NCBI RefSeq assembly: GCF_016892765.1
Contig: NZ_JAFEMD010000021.1
Coordinates: 42,252 to 106,251, forward strand
Length of the DNA: 64,000 nucleotides
Reading direction: 5' to 3'
DNA from: Microvirga arvi
GTDB lineage: Bacteria; Pseudomonadota; Alphaproteobacteria; Rhizobiales; Beijerinckiaceae
Below are positions 33,701-42,740 of the stretch, piece by piece (positions within the stretch are counted from its first letter, which is position 1; the number at the start of each line of letters is the position of its first letter). Made by a program: the position numbers and the translations under genes. Under the pieces are notes generated by a model, which saw only the letters and a list, made by a program, of their open reading frames with translations, had not been told where the DNA came from and searched no databases.

Positions 33701-34115
33701 ATTCGGCGTAGATGGTCAAGTGCAGATTCGATTGGTTTTGGGCCTCATACCCGTCCGAAACAAAGACTTGGCTAAACGGTCGAACCGGAGCGCCGCCGGG
33801 CGACCTAGAGACACCCATGACGAACACGCTTGGCTTGTTGGCTCCCGCATCAGCCGATGCCATACTCGTCACAGGTTCTGCCGAAGGCTGGACGCCATGA
33901 AGCATATCGCCATCATGCCCGTACAAACCCTGATCTGCGGGGCCGAAACCATCCTGATAGCCTAGAGGACGGATGCCTATGCTTCCCAATTTGTCGACAT
34001 AGACGGGGAGGCGGCCCTGCAAGGCAACGTGCGGCTCCCAATGGAATGCTGTGTTTGAGATGGGCGAAAGTCCGTCATACCAGACAGCCTGCCCGCGCCT
34101 GCCCCCGCCACTCAT
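30735..34115 (-). CDS. Large RTX protein with tandem cadherin-like repeats
   Basis: A 1126-residue, probably secreted calcium-binding protein. There is no Sec signal peptide. Residues 1-90 are unique. Six repeats of about 125 residues follow (about 95-876), each with a pattern like PFGGVTVSDGD, VTLTISF, YTFTGTE.ALNAFLDSL.FDP and FSFAVTD. A cadherin-like domain sits at about 884-977, and RTX nonapeptides (GGAGNDTLDGGVGNDVLTGG) at about 992-1022. The Lys-rich C-terminal 100 residues presumably hold the type I secretion signal. No hlyB/hlyD/tolC genes are nearby. An adhesin or matrix role is likely, not proven. The ATG is well placed after GGAGG. Confidence 0.85.
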   Translation of the reverse strand: MSGGGRRGQAVWYDGLSPISNTAFHWEPHVALQGRLPVYVDKLGSIGIRPLGYQDGFGPADQGLYGHDGDMLHGVQPSAEPVTSMASADAGANKPSVFVMGVSRSPGGAPVRPFSQVFVSDGYEAQNQSNLHLTIYAEFGANIDISSPPNGVTARMTTLGGSVQYRLSGTESALNAYLDSLVLDLPDNTTDATSVFRFEISDSDPTPIPGTGPNGDILRVYRVPTNNAPIVSGENAVVPYFAGTPAKPFGGIIVSDGDNTWSDEQVTLTIYFQRTTGTINAVERDGVTTGYGEGSDGLSHYSFTGTEAALNAYLDNLEFTLLNPFGANLAFYVTDSGNQTAVSGNFSVFVAPAANPNPPSVSASGTTTSAGGAPVTPFGNVTVSDGDTDTREPVTLTISFADGKGTISTNNLPAGVTATGPHVNGGTRSYTFTGTEGTLNAFLDSLTFDPMDAAGTTTFSFAVTDLRYTTPTAGTGNVTVTTTNAPPSATASGTATSAEGVAVKPFGGVTVSDGDTPSLELVTLTISFEEGKGTISTSGLPSGITATGPHVNGTVRSYTFTGTETALNAFLDDLAFDPTNVAGDTVFSFAIADVGHTTPTPIDGTVTVTTTMSPANLPPTIDVPGGHVVTNTTNHSDPVNPFTSVTVADPNPNDVLTLRIAFLAAHGQLGGTDVAGQELSEGWIEYVFEGTQDQLNTILDALTFDANPPGEVSQVITTAFSILLNDGQEVVGSEGVQVRTEIVEPPPDNEAPTVDVADDKAVTQATDTGPAVFAFRGVTIDDAENDTLTVEISFKDADGVLQSRSDSSILREDGTRVHTFTGTADQINAAMLATTFDPTNRNEFGAPITTHFTIKVKDINNDFVSNDEVKVVTTIVDKAPANPAPTDISLSTRSVHELSRNGTVVGVLGTTDTPGDEHTYSIVDGDGRFKIVGNQLQVANGFRLDTEQMPVHLVRIKTTDKGGRTFEKAFNINILDMVPEVTAGSADHDHFRGGLGKDKVAGGAGNDTLDGGVGNDVLTGGKGKDFFVFRAPLKKNIDKTDFYAKDDTIYLDDLIFKKLGKASFNKPIKLNKKFFFLGEAKDKDDYIGYKDKKFLYDPDGNGALAPIVFATTNKSGAVTEKDFMII
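31488..33833 (-). repeat. Six tandem ~375-bp coding repeats in the RTX gene
   Basis: The repeat units of the protein (about residues 95-222, 227-350, 356-481, 485-610, 617-742, 749-876) are visible in DNA as well. The third and fourth units are most alike (shared VTLTISF..GKGTIST and ITATGPHVNG/VTATGPHVNG segments), suggesting recent duplication or gene conversion. Confidence 0.75.
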
Positions 34116-34255
34116 TACCGCCCTCCAAGACGAAATGAGTTTATATATCAGTGCTTGTTAGGACTATTGTCAATGAAATCTGCCACATTCTCCACCTTCA
34201 ACTATCGCGAGATAGAGAATTCGAACCGTGGGCAGCAGATTCACGATTCACCCGT

Positions 34256-35086
34256 TCAAGGCCGCTCCGCGTTCTTTGCGGCAACCCAAAGCTCCTCCAT
34301 CTCCTCGAGCGATGCCTCGTTAAGGCTCCGGTCCTGCTTCCCAAGCGCCTCTTCGACAGCCCTGAAGCGGCGCTCGAACTTGGCATTGGTGCGCCTCATG
34401 GCCCGCTCCGGATCGATTCCGTAATGACGGGCGAGATTGGTAACGGAAAAGAGCAGATCACCGATCTCATCCTCGATCCTCTCTCTTCTTCCAGTTGAGG
34501 ATGCTTCTTTAACCTCCTCCAGCTCCTCGTGAATCTTGTCGATGACCTGCGAAGGCTCGGGCCAGTCGAAACCGACCTTCGCGGCTTTGGCCGTCAGCTT
34601 CTGGGCTCGCGTCAAAGCGGGCAGGGCCGTCGGAATTCCTCCGAGGAAACCGGCTTCATGAGCCTCTGGTGGCAGCCCCATCTTTTCCCGCGTTGCGCGC
34701 CGGTCCGCCTTTTCCTGGCTTTTGATCGAATCCCAGAGGCTTTTCACTTCCTCTGGCGAAAGAATCTTGGTGCTGCCGAACACATGCGGGTGCCGCCGGA
34801 TGAGCTTTTTCGTGATCGCCTCAACTATGTCTCCGAAGGCGAATGCGCCCTGTTCCTCGGCCATGCGGGCGTGGAAAACCACCTGAAGCAGCAAATCGCC
34901 GAGTTCATCCCGCAGATCCGCCAGGTCGCCGCGCTCGATAGCATCCACGACCTCATAGGCCTCCTCGAGCGTGTAAGGCGCAATCGACGCGAAATTCTGT
35001 TCGAGATCCCAAGGACAGCCGGTTCCGGGAGTGCGCAGGGCCGCCATGATCTCCAAGAGGCGTGTGATGTCATTGGATGGCTTCAT
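34256..35086 (-). CDS. mazG: Nucleoside triphosphate pyrophosphohydrolase MazG
   Basis: Hydrolyses NTPs to NMP and pyrophosphate, cleaning the nucleotide pool or lowering ppGpp-linked stress. Length 276, with two MazG domains: the first carries GCPWDLEQNFASIAPYTLEE and the metal-binding ELGDLLLQVVFHARMAEE; the second carries EELEEVKEAS and RIEDEIGDLLFSVTNLAR. Divergent from the OsmC gene. Confidence 0.95.
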   Translation of the reverse strand: MKPSNDITRLLEIMAALRTPGTGCPWDLEQNFASIAPYTLEEAYEVVDAIERGDLADLRDELGDLLLQVVFHARMAEEQGAFAFGDIVEAITKKLIRRHPHVFGSTKILSPEEVKSLWDSIKSQEKADRRATREKMGLPPEAHEAGFLGGIPTALPALTRAQKLTAKAAKVGFDWPEPSQVIDKIHEELEEVKEASSTGRRERIEDEIGDLLFSVTNLARHYGIDPERAMRRTNAKFERRFRAVEEALGKQDRSLNEASLEEMEELWVAAKNAERP

Positions 35087-35312
35087 GGTGAAATCCCGCT
35101 CGCTGAGCCTGTCTCATAGCGCATCATGCGGAAAAGTGGATCTGGTTTTCATTGGCGTGGCCCTTTGGGTCGCTGACGCGGACCTCCGGTTCCGGTCATA
35201 CGATGCGCTCGCCTGAGGACAAAACTCGCGGCCAGCTCGATATGCGCCATTTCCTTCTAGAAACGGTATATGAATCGAATGGAATCCCTTGGAAAGGCTG
35301 AGGAAGAATACG

Positions 35313-35753
35313 ATGAGAGCGCGGGTCAAATTGGTCGATGGCATGATGTTCGTAGGCGAATCCGGGAGCGGCCATGCCGTGGTGATGGATGGAGCTCCTG
35401 AATATGGCGGACGCAACCTCGGCATCCGTCCCATGGAAATGCTCCTCATAGGCCTTGGCGGCTGTACGGCCTTTGACGTGGTTCAGATACTCAGGAAAGG
35501 CCGTGAGAAGGTCGTTGATTGCGAGGTTGAAGTCACCGCTGAGCGCACAGAGACCGATCCGAAGGTCTTCACGAAGATCCACCTTGAATATCAAGTGACG
35601 GGCGAAAACTTAGCACCAGCCAAGGTGGAGCGGGCGATCCAGCTTTCCAAGGAAAAATACTGCTCGGCCTCGATCATGCTCGGCGCCGTGGCCGAGATCA
35701 CCCATAGCTGGACGGCTCTCGACAGAGCAGCAGAGCCGGCGGCTGCATCCTAG
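35313..35753 (+). CDS. OsmC family protein (YhfA-like)
   Basis: A 146-residue peroxiredoxin-like OsmC-fold protein. The start is ATG 35313 after AGGAAG; a TTG at 35289 has no support. Cys 1 is in LIGLGGCTAFDVVQILRK and Cys 2 in LSKEKYCSASIML, the usual redox pair of OsmC/Ohr proteins. Family members reduce organic hydroperoxides; this YhfA-like branch has no settled substrate. Divergent from mazG with a 226-base promoter region. Confidence 0.9.
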   Translation: MRARVKLVDGMMFVGESGSGHAVVMDGAPEYGGRNLGIRPMEMLLIGLGGCTAFDVVQILRKGREKVVDCEVEVTAERTETDPKVFTKIHLEYQVTGENLAPAKVERAIQLSKEKYCSASIMLGAVAEITHSWTALDRAAEPAAAS

Positions 35754-35760
35754 AATATTG

Positions 35761-35787
35761 AGCCTGGACTGCCGTGCAGTCCAGGCT
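35761..35787 (+). terminator. Strong hairpin after the OsmC gene
   Basis: A perfect 12-bp stem (AGCCTGGACTGC / GCAGTCCAGGCT) with a CGT loop starts 8 bases after the stop codon. No T-run follows, so it may need Rho or act as an RNA end stabiliser. Confidence 0.65.
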
Positions 35788-35993
35788 TCGCAGCATCCGT
35801 CAGCGCTGACACAAGCCGAGCGATGATCAATTTGGGGCGATCATCGCAGGCCAGAAATTTCAAAGACCTCACGAGCTCATCCATTCCACGTGAGCGGGGG
35901 AGAGCCCGCAACCCTCAACATCAAATTCGCATAAGATATATTATGGAACATAAATATACATATCACTCAGCCACCTCCGCTACCGTTGGTTCG

Positions 35994-36341
35994 CTAGCGC
36001 TGGGTGTGTGGTTTCGCGCAAAGGGAGAAAAACCATTCGGCATACGGCGTATCCCTTGCCAGCTGCCGATTGTAATCCGGCGCGCCGTCACTCCACCAAA
36101 CCGGACCACGTTCACCGAGAGCCCGCTTAGCCGCATCAACTCGCCTACGAATTCCAGCCAGGGCCTCCGGATCGTCCCTGGCGCTGCGGACTGCCCGACG
36201 CGCTGCCATCAGCTCCTTTACGAGGCGCTCACGCTCTTGAGGCTCAAGAGCTGGATTGCTCAGGCGCCACAAACGACCGCGAACTACAAAATAGCGACCA
36301 TCCGGTGTATGCGGGTGCTGGTCGGTACGTCGCCTCATCAT
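35994..36341 (-). CDS. Small conserved hypothetical protein
   Basis: A 115-residue, Arg-rich soluble protein. It starts DGRYFVVRGRLWRLSNPAL, has a helical middle (ERLVKELMAARRAVRSARDD), and ends KRALGERGPVWWSDGAPDYN...TPYAEWFFSL. I recall similar proteins in other Hyphomicrobiales but no function. Its ATGATGA start overlaps the stop of the MBL hydrolase gene upstream, so it is translationally coupled to that enzyme. It is the last gene of the long minus-strand run. Confidence 0.8.
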   Translation of the reverse strand: MMRRRTDQHPHTPDGRYFVVRGRLWRLSNPALEPQERERLVKELMAARRAVRSARDDPEALAGIRRRVDAAKRALGERGPVWWSDGAPDYNRQLARDTPYAEWFFSLCAKPHTQR

Positions 36342-37138
36342 GGTGCTTCAATCTGAAGCCCGTCATAGGCCGGCTCGATATGCGGCGGCAGCTCGCTGCG
36401 AAGCACCTCGTAATCGAGATCCGTGTGCAGGTTTGTGAGAATGGCGCGCTTCGGCTTGACCTTCTCGATGAAGTCCAGAGCCTCCGACACGGAGAAATGC
36501 GTCGGATGCGGCGTGTAGCGCAGGGCGTCGAGGATAAGAACGTCCAAGCCCTCCAGATAGCGCAGGCTCTCCTCGGGCATCTCGCTCACGTCTGGCGCAT
36601 AGGCGATGCTCCCGAACCGGAATCCTAAGGTGTCGATGTCCCCGTGGACCATTCTGAACGGCACAGCCTCGACGATGCCGCCAGGCCCTGGCACCGAGGT
36701 CATCACGCCGGGCCGCAGATGGTTCATCTTCAGGATTGGCGGATAGCTGCTTCCGGCCGGCGTGTCGAAGCAGTAACCGAACCGCATCAGCAGCAGTTCG
36801 CTGGTCATCCGGTCGGCATAGACCGGGATCCGGTGGCGCTGGACGATGGCGAGCGGGCGCAGGTCGTCAATCCCGTGAATGTGGTCGGCATGCTCGTGGG
36901 TGTAGAGAACGGCGTCCAGGCGGCGAACATTGGCTTCGAGCAGCTGGTCGCGCACATCCGGGCCGGTATCGACCAGCACGGTCGTAGCAGCGCCGCTTGA
37001 GCCGATCCGCTCCACGAGCACGGAACAGCGCCGGCGCCGGTTCTTCGGGTTGGCCGGATCGCAGGCGCCCCAGCCCACCCCGACGCGCGGCACGCCGGCG
37101 GAGGATGCGCAGCCGAGAATCGTCAATCTCAAGGTCAT
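36338..37138 (-). CDS. MBL-fold metallohydrolase (PhnP-like)
   Basis: A 266-residue metallo-beta-lactamase-fold enzyme. The N-terminus LTILGCASSAGVPRVGVGWGACDP resembles PhnP and its relatives; the metal motif is LYTHEHADHIHGIDDLRP. PhnP cleaves cyclic ribose phosphates, but the partner genes of phosphonate degradation are absent, so a phosphodiesterase of unknown substrate is the safest call. It overlaps tatD by 4 bases (ATGA), an arrangement found in many alphaproteobacteria next to metG. Confidence 0.9.
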   Translation of the reverse strand: MTLRLTILGCASSAGVPRVGVGWGACDPANPKNRRRRCSVLVERIGSSGAATTVLVDTGPDVRDQLLEANVRRLDAVLYTHEHADHIHGIDDLRPLAIVQRHRIPVYADRMTSELLLMRFGYCFDTPAGSSYPPILKMNHLRPGVMTSVPGPGGIVEAVPFRMVHGDIDTLGFRFGSIAYAPDVSEMPEESLRYLEGLDVLILDALRYTPHPTHFSVSEALDFIEKVKPKRAILTNLHTDLDYEVLRSELPPHIEPAYDGLQIEAP

Positions 37139-37944
37139 GATGCGAGCGCCTGCCTGTACTCAGCGTCGGCAGCCGCGGCCTTGGCGAAGAGCCGGTAAAA
37201 ATTGGCCGTTGTGATCTCAGCAACCGTTTCATCGGACACGCCTATCACCTCGGCGAGTACATGGGCCGTATGGGCAACGAAGGCCGGCTCGTTGGTTTTT
37301 CCGCGGTGGGGGACGGGAGCCAGGTATGGTGCATCCGTCTCGACCAGCAGACGATCATGCGGCACGGCGGCCGCGATCCGGCGAATCTCCTCCGAGTTCC
37401 GGAACGTCAGAATGCCTGAGAAGGACACGTAGAAGCCCAACTCGACGCCAGTTTGGGCGAGCTTCTCGCCGGACGAGAAGCAATGGAGAACCGCATCGAA
37501 GCGCCCTCGCCCCATCTCCTCGGACAGGATCCGGATCATGTCCTCGTCGGCATTGCGGGCGTGGATGACAAGGGGCAGCCCCGTTTCGCGGGCGGCCTCG
37601 ATATGAGTGAGAAAGACCCGTTGCTGAACGTCCCGAGGGCTCTTGTCGTAGTGATAGTCGAGACCGGCTTCACCGATAGCGACGCAGCGAGGATGGCGTG
37701 AGAGCTCGACGAGACGCTGAGCAGGGACATCCGGCTCTACCGCCGCATTGTGAGGATGGGTGCCGATTGTGCAGAAAACGCTCTCATGCGCCTCGGCCAG
37801 AGCCCGATAAGTGTCGAAGCGCGCCACATGGGTTGAGATGGTCACTATCCGACCGACGCCAGCCGCTGAGGCGGCAGCCAGAACCTCGGGAAGGTGGCTC
37901 TGAAAATCCGGAAAATCCAAGTGGCAATGGCTGTCGACCAACAT
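37135..37944 (-). CDS. tatD: TatD family metal-dependent deoxyribonuclease
   Basis: A 269-residue TIM-barrel hydrolase. The N-terminal metal motif is LVDSHCHLDFPDF; later ligands are in EAGLDYHYD, LVIHARNADED and LLVETDAPYLAPVPHRGK. TatD-type enzymes act as 3'-5' DNases in DNA repair. It overlaps the MBL gene downstream and follows the GH1-like gene. Confidence 0.95.
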   Translation of the reverse strand: MLVDSHCHLDFPDFQSHLPEVLAAASAAGVGRIVTISTHVARFDTYRALAEAHESVFCTIGTHPHNAAVEPDVPAQRLVELSRHPRCVAIGEAGLDYHYDKSPRDVQQRVFLTHIEAARETGLPLVIHARNADEDMIRILSEEMGRGRFDAVLHCFSSGEKLAQTGVELGFYVSFSGILTFRNSEEIRRIAAAVPHDRLLVETDAPYLAPVPHRGKTNEPAFVAHTAHVLAEVIGVSDETVAEITTANFYRLFAKAAAADAEYRQALAS

Positions 37945-38007
37945 CGGTGAAGGCGCCCTCCTCTACGGCTAGCGGCACGGCTGCATAGATCGGATCGATG
38001 CCCTCGT

Positions 38008-39339
38008 CTAGCGATGCCCGCCCTGGGCCGTTGCCACTGGCTCGTCGTCCTCTCTCGTTTCCTTGCGCAGCATCTTGCGCAGCCGTTCCTGGTGCCTGCG
38101 GACTTGGGTTTCGTCGTGCTCCTGCGGCCGGACGACAGGAACGGTGAGGCACACGCTCTGGGCTGGCAGAACATCGCACCAAGCATGGATCAGCTGCTTG
38201 TAGCAGCGCCCCACGGGACGGATATTGCGGTCAAGATCGTAGAGGCCCACGGGCGTGACGCGGTTGTTCTCTTCCCGGAGAGCCACGTCCCAATCCACCT
38301 GGTCGGTGAGTGAGTACCACGTGAAGCCCACAATCGGCACGCCGGTATTGCGCACGTGAAGCACGTTGGCCCATTGCTTCCAGAGCCAGTCCACGGCTTC
38401 CTCGCCCGTAGGCCCCTCCATGAGATTCGTCTCGGTATGCATGACCGGTAGCTTGTAACGATCGTAGTATTGCCGGGTGATCTCGTCGTAGCCGAACACG
38501 TCTCCGGCCGCCTTCGTCAACCCGTCCGCTGCGACCCTGTGCTCGTTGGTGACGTAATAGTCGTTTCCCATGATGCAGTGGTGACGGAGCGACGAACGGC
38601 TCAGGAAGAAGTGGTACTCGTCCCGCGTCATCCCATTATCCATCAGGAATTCGTACATCTCGGAGTCGAGCCGCCGGCCATAGTTCAGGTCGAGAGACAG
38701 GAAGCGGCGGGCATTCATGATCTCGGCGGGCTTAATGGCAGCCGGGTTCTCCGCGTGGAAATACTCTGATGACTCACTCTGGATGAAGAGGGCATCCGGG
38801 CGAACCTTCAGGATCCTTTCCATGGCCAGGACATTGGCCTTCACGATGTGCTTGAGCGCCGTCACGAAGGCCTGATCGCTGCGCATCTGCTCGTTCCACC
38901 ACCCATAGGCAGCCGAGAACTGGGCACAGATGAACATCTCGTTGATCGGCGTATAGAGCTGAACCCAGGGAAAGCGGCGTGCGAAGTCTTCCGCGTAAGC
39001 CGCGAAAAGGTTTGGGAAATCTGGGTTCTGGAAGTTCCCGATCCAGTCGGGGACGCCGAAATGGCAGAGGTCGACGATCGGAATGAGGTTGCGGCGATGG
39101 ATCTCGCCGAAGGTCATGTCCGCAAAGGACCAATCATAGCGGCCGGGACCAAGAAAGCTTGTGTGAAGCGGCGGCCCGTAGCGCAGGACCTGGATGTCGA
39201 GCTCGTCAAGGAGATCGAAGTCGGTCCGCCAGTGCTTGTAGTGGCCGCACTTCTCCATCTGATCGATACGAGTGCGGCCATTGTTGATCGTCGGGATGCT
39301 GTTCTCGATCCCAGTGGCGAACATGAAGGTGGTGTACAT
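38008..39339 (-). CDS. Family 1-like glycoside hydrolase
   Basis: A 443-residue clan GH-A protein resembling GH1 beta-glycosidases. The acid/base Glu sits in LYTPINEMFICAQF (the TxNE position) and the nucleophile Glu in LPVMHTETNLMEGPTGEEA. Other barrel landmarks are LRYGPPLHTSFLGPGRYDWSF and PIVDLCHFGVPDWIG. No signal peptide is seen, so it should be cytoplasmic. The C-terminal 50 residues are charged and non-conserved. It lies between metG and tatD, which usually adjoin, and so appears to be an inserted gene. Substrate unknown. Confidence 0.82.
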   Translation of the reverse strand: MYTTFMFATGIENSIPTINNGRTRIDQMEKCGHYKHWRTDFDLLDELDIQVLRYGPPLHTSFLGPGRYDWSFADMTFGEIHRRNLIPIVDLCHFGVPDWIGNFQNPDFPNLFAAYAEDFARRFPWVQLYTPINEMFICAQFSAAYGWWNEQMRSDQAFVTALKHIVKANVLAMERILKVRPDALFIQSESSEYFHAENPAAIKPAEIMNARRFLSLDLNYGRRLDSEMYEFLMDNGMTRDEYHFFLSRSSLRHHCIMGNDYYVTNEHRVAADGLTKAAGDVFGYDEITRQYYDRYKLPVMHTETNLMEGPTGEEAVDWLWKQWANVLHVRNTGVPIVGFTWYSLTDQVDWDVALREENNRVTPVGLYDLDRNIRPVGRCYKQLIHAWCDVLPAQSVCLTVPVVRPQEHDETQVRRHQERLRKMLRKETREDDEPVATAQGGHR

Positions 39340-39387
39340 CGAACGCTTCCGCTTGGGGCCCTTATCAGGCCGATCAAAGCGGACGCG

Positions 39388-40938
39388 TCAGGACGCCTCC
39401 GCTTCGAGATAACGCGGGAAAATCGGAGCCGGTTGCGGAAGGGCCGTCCCGGCTGCCAGACGGTGCTCCGGCCCGATCGCAGCAATTCCCCTGCCCTCCG
39501 GCGCAACCGCCAGCAGATCGAGAAGCTTGGCCGCGGCGCTCGGCACGAAGGGCTGCGCCAGGATGCCCACCGCGCGCAGAACCTCGGCCGTTACATAAAG
39601 GACGGTGTTCATGCGCGCAGGATCGGTCTTGCGCAGCACCCAAGGCTCCTGGGACGCGAAATAGCGGTTCGCCTCCGCCACCACCGCCCAGATTTCGGAC
39701 AAGGTGGTATGGACGGCGAAGTCCTTCATGGCCGCCCTCGCCTTCACCGGCAAGGCATCGGCCAGCCAGAGCATATCTTGGTCGGCCTGGGTGAATTCGC
39801 CCGGCTGCGGCACCGAAGCGTCGCAGTTCTTGGCGATCATGGATAGGGAGCGCTGCGCCAGGTTGCCGAGATCGTTTGCCAGATCCGCGTTGATACGGGT
39901 GACGATGGCCTCATGGGAGTAGTTGCCGTCCTGCCCGAAGGGCACCTCGCGCATGAAGAAGTAGCGCAGCTGATCGACGCCGTAGATATCGGCCAGATCG
40001 AACGGATCGATCACGTTACCGACGGACTTCGACATCTTCTCGCCCTTGTTGAAAAGGAAGCCGTGGCCGAAGACCCGCTTCGGCAAGGGCAGATCGGCCG
40101 ACATCAGGAAGGCCGGCCAATAGACCGTATGAAAGCGCACGATGTCCTTGCCGATGATGTGAACGTCCGCCGGCCAATAGCTCCAGCGGGGATCGCTCTC
40201 ATTCGGGAAGCCGCAGCCGGTCACATAGTTGTTCAGCGCGTCGATCCACACATACATGACGTGCTTCGGATCGCCCGGCACCGGCAGGCCCCAGTTGAAG
40301 GTCGTGCGGCTGATCGACAGATCCTGCAGGCCGGACCGGACGAAGCTGGTGATCTCGTTACGGCGGGTTTCCGGGCTGATGAAGTCCGGTTGGGCCTCAT
40401 AGAGCGCAAGCAGCCGGTCCTGATAGGCGGAGAGGCGGAAGAAATAGCTCTCCTCCTCGATCCATTCGACCGGCGTCCCCGTCGGCGCGCGCCAGCTGCC
40501 ATCGGGCTGCTTCGTCAGCTCGCTCTCGTCGTAATAGGCCTCGTCCCGGACCGAGTACCAGCCGGAATACTTGGAGAGATAGATGTCGCCCTTCTCCTGC
40601 ATCCGGCGCCAGAGCTCCTGGGTCGAGGGCAGGTGATCGGCGTCTGTGGTGCGGATGAAGCGGTCGTAGGAGCAGTCGAGCCTGTCCGCCATGGCGCGGA
40701 ACTTCGTCGCCATCTCATCGACGAAGGCTTTCGGCGTCGTGCCGTTCTTGTCCGCCGTCTGCTGGATCTTGAGGCCGTGCTCGTCCGTGCCGGTCATGAA
40801 GAAGACGTCATAGCCGTCGATGCGCTTGAACCGCGCGATCGCGTCGGAGGCGACGATTTCATAGGCGTGGCCTATATGAGGAGCCCCATTCGGATACGAG
40901 ATAGCCGTGGTGATGTAGAATTTCTGCTTGTCGGCCAT
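39388..40938 (-). CDS. metG: Methionyl-tRNA synthetase
   Basis: Charges tRNA-Met. From ATG 40938 it has 516 residues; a frame extension to 41025 is not conserved. The class I signature is [12 protein letters not shown] (HIGH) and the second is [14 protein letters not shown] (KMSKS). It lacks the C-terminal dimerising tRNA-binding domain, as in other alphaproteobacterial MetG proteins of this size. It is the fifth gene in the rlpA-to-tatD run. Confidence 0.97.
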   Translation of the reverse strand: MADKQKFYITTAISYPNGAPHIGHAYEIVASDAIARFKRIDGYDVFFMTGTDEHGLKIQQTADKNGTTPKAFVDEMATKFRAMADRLDCSYDRFIRTTDADHLPSTQELWRRMQEKGDIYLSKYSGWYSVRDEAYYDESELTKQPDGSWRAPTGTPVEWIEEESYFFRLSAYQDRLLALYEAQPDFISPETRRNEITSFVRSGLQDLSISRTTFNWGLPVPGDPKHVMYVWIDALNNYVTGCGFPNESDPRWSYWPADVHIIGKDIVRFHTVYWPAFLMSADLPLPKRVFGHGFLFNKGEKMSKSVGNVIDPFDLADIYGVDQLRYFFMREVPFGQDGNYSHEAIVTRINADLANDLGNLAQRSLSMIAKNCDASVPQPGEFTQADQDMLWLADALPVKARAAMKDFAVHTTLSEIWAVVAEANRYFASQEPWVLRKTDPARMNTVLYVTAEVLRAVGILAQPFVPSAAAKLLDLLAVAPEGRGIAAIGPEHRLAAGTALPQPAPIFPRYLEAEAS

Positions 40939-40996
40939 GTCGAATCCCCGGTCCTGAACTTCTAAACCTCTTCGGCTCCTGCGGTCGGCGGAGGCT

Positions 40997-42061
40997 TCAG
41001 GCCGCTCGCCGAACGGCGTCGGCAAGATCGTCGAACATCGTCAGGATGAAGGGCCGGCGATCGAGGTTGAACACGTCGATCTCGCGCGCCGAACGGCCGA
41101 TCTTCTCACATACCTCCACCAAAGGCGCAAGGCGGGAGGCGCCGAGACCCGCCTGCTCCCGGAGCCGCTCGGATACCCAACGCTGGACGGTTTCCAGGGC
41201 CAGATCATAGCTGTCGTCCGCGTCCCGCCGAGCGAGAGCCTCCGCAAGGGCAAGGACCTGTTTCGTGTCGGTTCTCGGCAGGCTGTCCAGGAGCCTCGTG
41301 ACCTGATCGATGAAGGCCACCTTCTCCGCATCGAGCAGCTCGAGGGTGCGGCGCACCGAGCCCTCTCCATAGCGCAGGGCCTGAGCGACGACGTCGTCAG
41401 GGATATCCGACCACGGCGACCCGAGCGAGGCGATAGCTGCCCGGATCTCTTGGCTCTCCAGGGGACGTAGCAACAGGCGCCGGCAACGGGAGCGAATGGT
41501 CGGGAGAACCCGCTGAGGAGCATGGCTGACGATCAGGAAGAGCGAGCGGGGCGGCGGCTCCTCGATCACCTTGAGAAGCGCGTTGGCACTCGAGATCGTG
41601 AGATCCTCGGCACTGTCGACGATGGAGACCCGATAGCCTCCATCAGCCGCGGTGGAGCCGAACATGGTGAGCGCCCGCCTGACGGCATCGACGGGGATCG
41701 TCGTCGAGGCCGCCTTCTTGTCCGTCGGCGGAGACCGTCTCAGCACGGCGAGGTTGGGATGGGACAAAGCCGCTACTTGCCGTGCAGCCCGAGAATCGGC
41801 CGGCACGTCCAGACTGGCAATACCCCTGTCGTTCGCCGTCAGAGGGTCGAGAACGGCGCGAGCGACCCGGTAGGCAAGGGTTGCCTTGCCAATCCCTTGA
41901 GCGCCGCCGATCAGCCAGGCATGGTGCAGGCGGCCGCTGCGGAGCCCCTCCAGGAAAGCCTCCTCGCCTTCCTGATGGCCGAAAAAGGCAAACTGTTCTC
42001 GCGGGTGGGGAGCTCCCTCGAAACCATCGGGCTCGACCACATCCTGATCGTCACGCGACAT
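40997..42061 (-). CDS. holB: DNA polymerase III subunit delta'
   Basis: Clamp-loader subunit of the replicative polymerase. Length 354. It begins [28 protein letters not shown] and has a P-loop ([17 protein letters not shown]), sensor region [20 protein letters not shown], and [23 protein letters not shown] typical of DnaX/HolB proteins. It overlaps the end of tmk by 11 bases, the usual tmk-holB pair. Confidence 0.94.
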   Translation of the reverse strand: MSRDDQDVVEPDGFEGAPHPREQFAFFGHQEGEEAFLEGLRSGRLHHAWLIGGAQGIGKATLAYRVARAVLDPLTANDRGIASLDVPADSRAARQVAALSHPNLAVLRRSPPTDKKAASTTIPVDAVRRALTMFGSTAADGGYRVSIVDSAEDLTISSANALLKVIEEPPPRSLFLIVSHAPQRVLPTIRSRCRRLLLRPLESQEIRAAIASLGSPWSDIPDDVVAQALRYGEGSVRRTLELLDAEKVAFIDQVTRLLDSLPRTDTKQVLALAEALARRDADDSYDLALETVQRWVSERLREQAGLGASRLAPLVEVCEKIGRSAREIDVFNLDRRPFILTMFDDLADAVRRAA

Positions 42062-42740
42062 CGAGCGGCCTCACTGCATCCTCGGACAGCCGGCTCCGGG
42101 TGATCTGGGGCAGCCTCGCGCGCAGGGCAGCCCAGATCGCCGCCTCGACCTCGTCGGGCTCCTGATCCGCATTGATCACCACGCACCTTTTCGGCTCGCT
42201 GCGGGCAATGGACAGAAAGGCTTGGCGCAGAGAGTGGTGGAAGGAGGCTTCTTCCCCCTCGAACCGATCGGCTCCTTCCCCCCTGCCCGCGCGCCGCTCC
42301 CCGGCCCGAGCGAGGCCGACTTCGGCAGGCAGATCGAGGATGAAGGTCAAGTCAGGCCTGGTACCCCGGAGCGTCACCCGCTCGAGCTGATCGATCAGCT
42401 CCTTGTCGATATTTCCGGCGGAGCCCTGGTAAGCCCTGGTCGAATCCGCGAAGCGGTCACAAAGGACATGAGTGCCGCGCTTGAGAGCCGGAACAATAGT
42501 CTTATCCAAGTGGTCGATGCGGGCTGCTGCGAACAGAAGAGCCTCCGCAAAAGGCCCGAGATGCTTGGCACGACCGCCTAAAATGAAAGCGCGGATCTCC
42601 TCCGCATGGGGAGATCCGCCCGGTTCGCGGGTCACGAGAGCCGGCTGGGCAAGCTCTCCCAGACGACGCTTGAGCCTTTCGATCTGTGTCGACTTGCCCG
42701 CGCCCTCCCCGCCTTCGAAGGTAATGAAGCAACCCGCCAT
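42051..42740 (-). CDS. tmk: Thymidylate kinase
   Basis: Phosphorylates dTMP to dTDP. From ATG 42740 it has 229 residues. Walker A is FITFEGGEGAGKSTQIERL, the dTMP site is LCDRFADSTRAYQG, and the lid contains an Arg-rich segment RAGERRAGRGEGADR. The start overlaps the dacA stop (ATGA). Confidence 0.96.
   Translation of the reverse strand: MAGCFITFEGGEGAGKSTQIERLKRRLGELAQPALVTREPGGSPHAEEIRAFILGGRAKHLGPFAEALLFAAARIDHLDKTIVPALKRGTHVLCDRFADSTRAYQGSAGNIDKELIDQLERVTLRGTRPDLTFILDLPAEVGLARAGERRAGRGEGADRFEGEEASFHHSLRQAFLSIARSEPKRCVVINADQEPDEVEAAIWAALRARLPQITRSRLSEDAVRPLDVA

Noticed and set aside
31488..33833. Repeat block considered as a CRISPR or satellite array
   Set aside because: The repeats are about 375 bases, divergent, in frame and encode cadherin-like domains of one protein.
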